Source: Bacteroidetes bacterium UBA6183
GTDB taxonomy: Bacteria; Bacteroidota; Bacteroidia; UKL13-3
Length of the DNA: 56,667 bases
Assembly (NCBI GenBank): GCA_002422865.1
Contig: DITN01000097.1
Span: forward strand, 1-56,667
Direction of reading: 5' to 3'
Shown here: positions 50,549 to 56,667 of the stretch, piece by piece
How the letters are laid out: every line of letters starts with the position of its first letter
Position numbering within the stretch: the first letter of the stretch is position 1
Translations under genes and position numbers: made by a program
The notes under the pieces: model-generated
What the model was told of the DNA's origin: nothing
Database searches by the model: none
The model's input: only the letters and a program-made list of their open reading frames with translations

Positions 50549-53494
50549 ATGAAAATCACTTTACAAAAATTAATGGCAACTGTTGTAGCGCTTACCTTAA
50601 GCTTTACAGTTTTTGCCCAAACCGGAAAAATTACCGGAAAAATTATCGACAAAAAAAATGGAGAGGAACTTATTGGCGTTTCTGTGAGCGTTGAGGGTAC
50701 TTCTTATGGTGCTTCAACCGATCTGGAAGGAAAGTTTACCATTAATAACCTTAAGCCAGGTACTTACAATTTAAATGTAAGCTATGTAGGTTATGTTAAA
50801 AAACAAATGGCCGGAGTAGAAGTTAAAGGTGGCGAAACGGCAACCATTAACGTAGCTTTAGAGTATTCTTCAAAGGAATTAGGTGAGGTTGTAATACAAG
50901 CCGAGTTAAGAAAAGAAAGCGCCAATGCACTATTAATTCAACAAAAAAATTCGGTTTCAGTATCAGATGGTATTTCTGCTGATGTGATTAAAAAATCTCC
51001 TGATAACTCAACCAGTGATGTAATGAAACGTGTAAGCGGTGCAACGGTACAAGATAATAAGTTTGCCGTTATTCGTGGATTAAACGACAGGTACAACTCG
51101 GCATACATTAATGGTGCTCCGTTACCAAGTACCGAGGCCGATAAAAAAGCATTCTCGTTTGATATTTTTCCATCAAACATGTTGGCCAATATGACCATCA
51201 CCAAAACGGCAACTCCTGATTTACCGGGCGATTTTGCAGGTGGTTTGATTACCATTAACACACGCGATATTCCTGATGAAAAGTTTATTTCTTTTGGAGG
51301 AAGCGTGGGCATGCACTCGCTAACTACATTTAAAAATGGTTACACCTACCAAGGTGGCAAAACAGATTGGTTAGGTATTGATGATGGAACACGTGCTGTA
51401 CCTACCGGATTACCTGGTCGCACACAATACGAAGCTTCAAGCCCGGATGCTAAATTTGAAAACAGCCAAAAGTTTAACGACAATTGGAGTTTAAATAAAG
51501 TAAACTCGTTTGCTCCTAATACCAATTTCCAAATATCAGGTGGTAACAAATACAAGTTTGGTAAAAAAAATGAGTTTGGTTTCATCACTTCATTATCGCA
51601 CAGCAACAGTTACAGGTTTACTCCGGTTGAAAGAAATTTTTATGATGTAAAAGCAGGTAACGACCAGTTGTATCACTACAACGATTCAACCTACAAACGC
51701 GAAGTAATGGTTGGCTTAATGGTGAACTTAGCCATGAAAATTGGAACACACAATAAATTCTTCTTTAAAAATGCTTACAACATCAATTCAGAAGATCAAA
51801 CCATTCAGCGTTGGGGACAGAATAACATGAATGATGCGGTTAATTATGAAAACAAAACAGCTTACTTATTCCAACAAAATTTGTTTTTAACCAACCAATT
51901 GGGTGGTGAGCATTTTATCACAGCTTCAAAACTTAAAATAAAGTGGGTGTTAAACTACAACAACATTAAGCGTGATATCCCTGATTTCAGACGTTTTACC
52001 CGTTCTACTACCATTAATGACAATACCGGAGAATTAAATCCTTATACTGCTCAATTACAATCAACCATTGATTTAACGCAAAACGGAAGGTTGTATACCA
52101 AATTAGGCGAGCAATTGTACTCAGGTGGTGTTGATGTGCAGTTGCCACTAGAGTTTGCAAGTGGTAAAAAAATCAAAACTGAATTTAAAACAGGTGGTTT
52201 TTATCAAATACGTGAGCGTAACTTTGAAGCCAATGTATATGGACATAAATTAAACTATAGTAATCCTGCAGCCGGTGATATTGCCTTACAAGACATCAAT
52301 ACTATTTTTAATAAAGAGAACTTAATTAAAAATACATTTTACATTGATGAGCGTGTTAACCCACAGGATAAATACAAAGCAAGTTCAACATTAGGTGCTA
52401 CCTACATTATGTTTACCAACAGAATTATGGCGCGTACCAGAGCGGTGTATGGTGTACGTATGGAAAGCTATAACCAAAAGTTAGAAGCATTGGGAGCAGC
52501 AGGTGATACCATTAACTTGAACAACACAGTTGTTGATTTTTTACCATCAATTAATTTGAGTTACGAGTTAACAGAAAAAACAAATATTCGTTTGGCTTAT
52601 TTTAAATCATTGGCTCGCCCTGAATTTAGAGAGTTGGCTCCGTTTATTTTCTACGACTTTAATTTAAACATGGATGTAACAGGTACTCCATCATTACAAC
52701 GTACATCAATTAATAACTACGATTTTAGAATTGAACATTTCCAAGGGGAAGGTCAGTTGTTATCTTTCTCTTTATTTTATAAAACATTTACCAACGCTAT
52801 CGAACCTGTGTTTGATTTAACCGGAGGAGGAAGTTACCGTTTAGGTTACACCAGCAATACCAATGCTGTTAATGCGGGTGCTGAAGTTGAAGTAAGAAAA
52901 AATTTAAGTGTATTTGATAAATGGTTAGGCACTAAAAGATTTAAAAACTTCTTGTTCACCACTAACTTTGCATACATACACAGTGAGGTTGATTTAAGTA
53001 ACATAGCTGCGGCAAAATTAAATACCGAAACGTCAAAACGTCCATTACAAGGGCAATCTAACTACCTGTTAAATATGGGCTTGAGTTATACTGATTTAAA
53101 AACCAATTTAACGGCAAGTGTATTGTATAACAAAATTGGTAGAAGAATATTTGCGGTGCAAGAAATTAGCGGTGCGTTTCCTAATGTTTGGGAAAACCCA
53201 AGAGATGTAATTGACTTTAGTATATCAAAACGTTTCTTTAAAAAGTTAGATGCTAAATTAACCTTTGGCGATTTATTGGCGCAAGACTTAGTATTTTACC
53301 ACGACAACAATACCAACGGAAAGTTTGATGATGTAAGTGCCGAAAAACGTGCTGATGTAGTAAGCCGTAAAAAGAATGGTGCTACACCGGGCGAAGTTGA
53401 TGCAGCTGCAAAAGAATTAACCACTTTAGATAACGTTATCTATCGTTTTAAAATGGGAAGAACCATTTCAGTTGGCTTGAGTTATAAGTTTTAA
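50549..53494 (+). CDS. TonB-dependent receptor with carboxypeptidase-like regulatory domain
   Basis: This 981-residue outer-membrane transporter has a signal peptide (LMATVVALTLSFTVFAQ). A carboxypeptidase-D-regulatory-like beta domain follows (about 23-105, GKITGKIIDKKNGEELIGVSV...LEGKFTI). The plug domain has VMKRVSGATVQDNKFAVIRGLNDRYNSAYING and LPGDFAGGLITINTRD. A 22-strand-type barrel ends in ISVGLSYKF. No SusD partner follows, so it is not a typical Sus pair; the substrate is unknown. The ATG at 50549 is chosen from the signal peptide and the -7 box. Confidence 0.94.
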   Translation: MKITLQKLMATVVALTLSFTVFAQTGKITGKIIDKKNGEELIGVSVSVEGTSYGASTDLEGKFTINNLKPGTYNLNVSYVGYVKKQMAGVEVKGGETATINVALEYSSKELGEVVIQAELRKESANALLIQQKNSVSVSDGISADVIKKSPDNSTSDVMKRVSGATVQDNKFAVIRGLNDRYNSAYINGAPLPSTEADKKAFSFDIFPSNMLANMTITKTATPDLPGDFAGGLITINTRDIPDEKFISFGGSVGMHSLTTFKNGYTYQGGKTDWLGIDDGTRAVPTGLPGRTQYEASSPDAKFENSQKFNDNWSLNKVNSFAPNTNFQISGGNKYKFGKKNEFGFITSLSHSNSYRFTPVERNFYDVKAGNDQLYHYNDSTYKREVMVGLMVNLAMKIGTHNKFFFKNAYNINSEDQTIQRWGQNNMNDAVNYENKTAYLFQQNLFLTNQLGGEHFITASKLKIKWVLNYNNIKRDIPDFRRFTRSTTINDNTGELNPYTAQLQSTIDLTQNGRLYTKLGEQLYSGGVDVQLPLEFASGKKIKTEFKTGGFYQIRERNFEANVYGHKLNYSNPAAGDIALQDINTIFNKENLIKNTFYIDERVNPQDKYKASSTLGATYIMFTNRIMARTRAVYGVRMESYNQKLEALGAAGDTINLNNTVVDFLPSINLSYELTEKTNIRLAYFKSLARPEFRELAPFIFYDFNLNMDVTGTPSLQRTSINNYDFRIEHFQGEGQLLSFSLFYKTFTNAIEPVFDLTGGGSYRLGYTSNTNAVNAGAEVEVRKNLSVFDKWLGTKRFKNFLFTTNFAYIHSEVDLSNIAAAKLNTETSKRPLQGQSNYLLNMGLSYTDLKTNLTASVLYNKIGRRIFAVQEISGAFPNVWENPRDVIDFSISKRFFKKLDAKLTFGDLLAQDLVFYHDNNTNGKFDDVSAEKRADVVSRKKNGATPGEVDAAAKELTTLDNVIYRFKMGRTISVGLSYKF

Positions 53495-53512
53495 ACCACA
53501 TAAAATAAATGT

Positions 53513-53545
53513 AAAAGGCTGTCATGAAAATGGCGGCCTTTTTTG
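53513..53545 (+). terminator. Terminator after the TonB receptor gene
   Basis: AAAAGGC-T-G-T-CAT pairs with ATG-G-C-G-GCCTTTT and is followed by Ts, 18 bp past the stop. Confidence 0.85.
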
Positions 53546-53670
53546 TTGGTTATCGTAGAAGGTTTAAACGCAGAGGCGCGGAGAACGCGGAGGTTAGTTT
53601 CTGTGCGATTCAGCGGATTCTGTGAGAAAAAATCCCAGAACTCATAACCACAAATACCCCGAGCACTTGG

Positions 53671-53696
53671 GGCTGCGGTCTGTACCTGCGGCCAAT
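53671..53696 (+). repeat. Partial REP-like unit
   Basis: GGCTGCGGTCTGTACCTGCGG followed by CCAA matches 54091-54114 (CTACGGTCTGCACCTACGGTCAA) with few changes. It lacks the left CAGACG arm. Confidence 0.5.
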
Positions 53697-53714
53697 CAAC
53701 AAATCGGGGTGTAC

Positions 53715-53852
53715 CGAGAATGGGATTGTTACGATAATTATTAATCCTAAACTCCTATTTTAGCTCCGCTGAACTTCGTTTCGATACACGCTCTAATACA
53801 CAGCCCAAGGCTCACAACAGACGCTAAGGTCTGTGTAAACTCGAACAGGCTG
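53715..53852 (+). repeat. Nested inverted-repeat element, copy 2
   Basis: It shares ordered sequence blocks with the reverse complement of 14812-14959, ending AACTCGAACAGGCTG in both. Between the AGCCC block and that end it carries extra sequence including the CAGACGCTAAGGTCTG hairpin, which copy 1 lacks. Confidence 0.7.
53817..53834. repeat. REP-like hairpin inside element copy 2
   Basis: ACAGAC (53817-53822) and GTCTGT (53829-53834) are reverse complements around GCTAAG. This is the same core as at 2597-2612 and 54085-54100. Confidence 0.65.
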
Positions 53853-54083
53853 AAACTTTGCGAAGCAAACTCATTTACTCAGAAGCGGTAGGCAATGCCC
53901 TCTAATTCACTCAGCGAAAACCTCCTTTTACTCTGCGGTTAAAAATAAGCACGAAGTTCGAAAATCGAAGCACGATAAGAAGTTCAGCGTAGCTAATAAT
54001 CAAGTGAAGAAGAAACTCATATTCGGAAAATAATTTCCCAAACTCCAAACTTCAAACTCGAAACTTCAAACAAATAAACCAAT

Positions 54084-54101
54084 GCAGACGCTACGGTCTG
54101 C
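54084..54101. repeat. REP-like hairpin
   Basis: GCAGAC (54084-54089) and GTCTGC (54096-54101) are reverse complements around GCTACG. It belongs to the same family as the units at 2597 and 53817. Confidence 0.65.
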
Positions 54102-54220
54102 ACCTACGGTCAACCAATAACCACTTAACTATTTCGACTCTTTACAATTTAACAACATTGCAGTAACAATACCGCAAAGTGGCACGGGTAAGTTTGAACA
54201 AAATTATAGAACAAATAATT

Positions 54221-56667
54221 ATGAAAAAATCAGCTTTACTCGCAGTAGTAGCAATGTTCTCTGGAGCAATGGCATTTGCTCAAAAAACAAGAACAATTTC
54301 TGCCGGTGAAATTACATCAAACACAACCTGGTACAGCGATACGGTGTACACTTTAGATGGTTATGTGTATGTAAAGAACAACGCAACTTTAACCATTCAA
54401 CCCGGAACCTTAATTAAAGGTAACGCAGCAAACAAAGCTTCATTAATCATTACCCGCAATGGTATGATTAACGCAGCAGGTACAGCAACCGCACCAATTG
54501 TATTTACTTCTTCAAAACCTAAAGGCCAACGTGCAACAGGCGATTGGGGTGGTATTATCATTTTAGGTAAAGCGCCAATTAACCGTCCTGATTTAACTAC
54601 CGGTCCTTCTGTTGCTATTGCGGCAAACGAACCGGGTGGACAAGTTGCTATTGAAGGTGACTTGGACAATGCTAATGGTGATGGTTTATATGGAGGTACT
54701 GATGTTAACCACAGTTCTGGTGTGTTAAGTTATGTTCGTTTAGAATACGGAGGAGTGGTAATTACCCCGGGTAACGAAATTAACGGTTTAACCATGGGTG
54801 CTGTTGGTAAATCAACACAAATAGACCACATACAAGTAACACAAGCAAACGATGACGGATTTGAGTGGTTTGGCGGTAATGTAAACGCTAAATATTTAAT
54901 CTCTCACCGTAACATCGATGATGATTTGGATGTTGATTTTGGTTTCCAAGGCAAAATACAATTTGCATTGGTTATTCGCGATTCAGCTTATTACGATAGA
55001 GGTTCAGGACCAACTACCAATGGTTTCGAATCAGATAATGATGGTGCAGGTTCAAACAACACCCCATTAACATGGCCTGTATTTTCAAACGTAACTGTAA
55101 TGGGTCCTTTAGCTACAGGTGCTCCTTTAACAGGATCATTAGCCGGTAACTCGTTTAACAACGGAGCACGTATCCGCAGAAACTCTGCAACATCAATTTT
55201 TAACTCCGTATTTATGGGTTGGCCAAATGCATTATTTATTGATGGTTCAGCAACCGGAAATAAATTTGTTAACGATTCAATGGGTTACAAAAACAATGTG
55301 TTGGCAGGTAATATCAATGCAATTAACAACTCTTCATCAAGCGCTGCAATTGTTCGTCAAACCATTGTAACAAACGGTACAGATACAAGTGCTGCTATCA
55401 ACAGTGTATACAACGATCCATTTAACTACACCAATCCTGATTTTGGTTTCAAAGCAGGTTCGGTTGCAGCAAGTGGTGCTTCATTTAGCGATAGTAAATT
55501 AACAGATGCATTTTTTACACCAACCACCTACAAAGGTGCTTTTGGTAACAACAACAACTGGACAAACGGTTGGGCTAACTTTAATCCTGATGCTGCAGAT
55601 TATACTTCACCAATTGGTGTAGTAACTTGGACAGGTGCAGGTAATGATGCCACAATTTGTGCAGGCGCTACAGCTACTATTGGTACTTTAGCTACCGGTG
55701 GTTCAGGTCGTTTTGCTTATACTTGGTTCCCTACAACCGGATTAAACAACGCAGGTGTTGCTCGTCCAGTTGCATCACCAACAGCAACTACAACTTACTA
55801 TGTAACATTATTAGATAGCAACTCGGGTAACACTTGGGTTGATACCATCATTGTAAACGTAAATCCAACTCCGGCAGCTAACTTTACCTTCACTACAAAT
55901 GCGGGTACAGTTAGTTTCACCAATGCATCAACCAACGCTACTTCATACTTATGGAACTTTGGCGATGGTGATACTTCAATAGTTCAAAACCCAAGTCATA
56001 CTTTCCGTGCAAACGGTGTGTTTAATGTTCGTTTAAGAGCCATCAATGGTTCTTGCAACAACGTAGCAACTAAATTGGTTCAAATTACAGGTATCAACTC
56101 ACCGGTAAAAAATGTTCCGGCAGGCGATATCACAGCTAATACTACTTGGTATAACGATACCATTTATGAACTTGGTGGATACGTATATGTTAAAAATAAT
56201 GCAACATTAACCATACAGCCTGGTACAATTATAAAAGGTGGTGTATCGGCAAACAAAGGCTGTTTAATTATTACCCGTAACGGTATGATTAACGCAGCAG
56301 GTACAAAAAATCGTCCTATTATTTTTACTTCATCAAAACCTAAAGGCGAGCGCGCAACAGGCGATTGGGGTGGTATCATCATGTTAGGTAAAGCACCAAT
56401 TAACCGCCCTGATTTAACTACCGGTCCTTCTGTTGCTATTGCAGCAAACGAGCCTGGTGGTCAGGTTGCAATTGAGGGTGACTTAGATAACGCAAACGGT
56501 GATGGTTTATATGGTGGTACTGATGCCAACCACAGCTCTGGTGTATTAAGTTATGTACGTTTAGAGTTTGGTGGTGTGGTAATTACTCCGGGTAACGAAA
56601 TTAACGGTATTACTTTTGGTGGTGTTGGTAAAGGCACACAATTAGACCACATACAAGTAACACAAGC
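54221..56667 (+). CDS. T9SS-type surface protein with PKD domain and large internal duplication (3' end outside window)
   Basis: The frame is open from the ATG at 54221 to the window edge (815 codons). A signal peptide (LLAVVAMFSGAMAFAQ) is followed by unit 1. That unit has TTWYSDTVYTLDGYVYVKNN, TIQPGTLIKG, ATGDWGGIIILGKAPINR and a beta-helix-like stretch. After about residue 465 come an Ig-like module (DATICAGATATIGTLATGG) and a PKD domain (SYLWNFGDGDTSIVQNPSHTF). Unit 2 begins near residue 630 and repeats unit 1 almost word for word (GDWGGIIMLGKAPINR). A C-terminal sorting domain would be expected beyond the window. Role: probably cell-surface or matrix protein. No stop codon is seen. Confidence 0.88.
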   Translation, partial: MKKSALLAVVAMFSGAMAFAQKTRTISAGEITSNTTWYSDTVYTLDGYVYVKNNATLTIQPGTLIKGNAANKASLIITRNGMINAAGTATAPIVFTSSKPKGQRATGDWGGIIILGKAPINRPDLTTGPSVAIAANEPGGQVAIEGDLDNANGDGLYGGTDVNHSSGVLSYVRLEYGGVVITPGNEINGLTMGAVGKSTQIDHIQVTQANDDGFEWFGGNVNAKYLISHRNIDDDLDVDFGFQGKIQFALVIRDSAYYDRGSGPTTNGFESDNDGAGSNNTPLTWPVFSNVTVMGPLATGAPLTGSLAGNSFNNGARIRRNSATSIFNSVFMGWPNALFIDGSATGNKFVNDSMGYKNNVLAGNINAINNSSSSAAIVRQTIVTNGTDTSAAINSVYNDPFNYTNPDFGFKAGSVAASGASFSDSKLTDAFFTPTTYKGAFGNNNNWTNGWANFNPDAADYTSPIGVVTWTGAGNDATICAGATATIGTLATGGSGRFAYTWFPTTGLNNAGVARPVASPTATTTYYVTLLDSNSGNTWVDTIIVNVNPTPAANFTFTTNAGTVSFTNASTNATSYLWNFGDGDTSIVQNPSHTFRANGVFNVRLRAINGSCNNVATKLVQITGINSPVKNVPAGDITANTTWYNDTIYELGGYVYVKNNATLTIQPGTIIKGGVSANKGCLIITRNGMINAAGTKNRPIIFTSSKPKGERATGDWGGIIMLGKAPINRPDLTTGPSVAIAANEPGGQVAIEGDLDNANGDGLYGGTDANHSSGVLSYVRLEFGGVVITPGNEINGITFGGVGKGTQLDHIQVTQ
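56108..56667 (+). repeat. Second copy of an intragenic unit (offset 1818-1821 bp)
   Basis: The DNA from about 54290 to 54846 is repeated from 56108 to the window end. The offset is 1818 bp at the start and 1821 bp at the end, a one-codon insertion (KGNAANK against KGGVSANK). Most differences are at third codon positions, so the protein is conserved more than the DNA. Confidence 0.9.

Larger units (their letters stand above)
53546..54220. other. Repeat-packed intergenic region
   Basis: No gene is present. The region holds degenerate CGCAGAGGCGCGGAGAACG-type words (53568-53600) and a second copy of the nested inverted-repeat element (53715-53852). CTCTGCGGTTAAAA occurs near 53930. Three related CGGTCTG-type cores lie at 53671-53696, 53817-53834 and 54084-54101. 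Simple repeats of the form CTTCAAACTCGAAACTTCAAAC occur near 54050. Confidence 0.7.

Overview
The window comes from the chromosome of an AT-rich member of the Bacteroidota, probably a gliding or adhesive relative of Chitinophagales or Sphingobacteriales. The evidence is type IX secretion (T9SS) sorting domains of both kinds, a PorP/SprF-like partner gene, giant PKD/Ig-like surface proteins, TAnnTTTG-type -7 boxes, no obvious Shine-Dalgarno sequences, a TonB-dependent receptor with a carboxypeptidase-like regulatory domain, and intergenic CTCTGCGGTAAA-type repeats. No rRNA, CRISPR array, transposase or phage structural gene was found. There is one tRNA (CAU anticodon).

Region by region. 0.1-0.3 kb: a 51-residue small protein whose frame is broken by one base in an A-run. 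0.35-7.46 kb (minus): an RND efflux operon in the order MarR regulator, membrane-fusion protein, inner-membrane pump, then a roughly 1 kb block of repeats around a GxxExxY (PD-(D/E)XK-like) gene, then a TolC-type outer-membrane factor. The likely start codon and signal-peptide N-region of that factor come from one of the repeats. 7.5-11.5 kb (plus): mnmE, a lipoprotein, thioredoxin and a CvfB-type S1 protein, with clear terminators. 11.7-14.4 kb (minus): ftsH and a Bacteroidota-specific unknown. 15.2-17.3 kb: a geranylgeranyl-reductase-family flavoprotein and a DUF1456 protein, converging on a HAD phosphatase. 17.4-19.3 kb: tRNA-CAU, a partial copy of its 3' end, and an XRE / ImmA-IrrE / PIN three-gene cassette. 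19.8-42.8 kb (minus): a 5525-residue T9SS adhesin with a higher-order domain repeat, its PorP/SprF-like partner, and a 1730-residue T9SS protein with a LamG-like domain. 43.0-46.6 kb (minus): a membrane-anchored MutS-like ATPase, a TPR lipoprotein and an SDR epimerase. 46.7-53.5 kb (plus): an arginase-fold protein lacking its metal ligands, prmA, kbl and a TonB-dependent receptor. 54.2 kb to the end (plus): the start of another T9SS-type surface protein that contains an internal duplication of about 607 residues and runs off the window.

The most unusual material is in the gaps between genes. Several distinct dispersed repeat families occur, and a small hairpin (CAGACGCT-nn-GGTCTG) sits inside two different larger repeats. 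One repeat has apparently been built into the 5' end of a secreted-protein gene. The XRE-ImmA-PIN cassette beside a duplicated tRNA end is the best candidate for an acquired toxin, stress or defence module.
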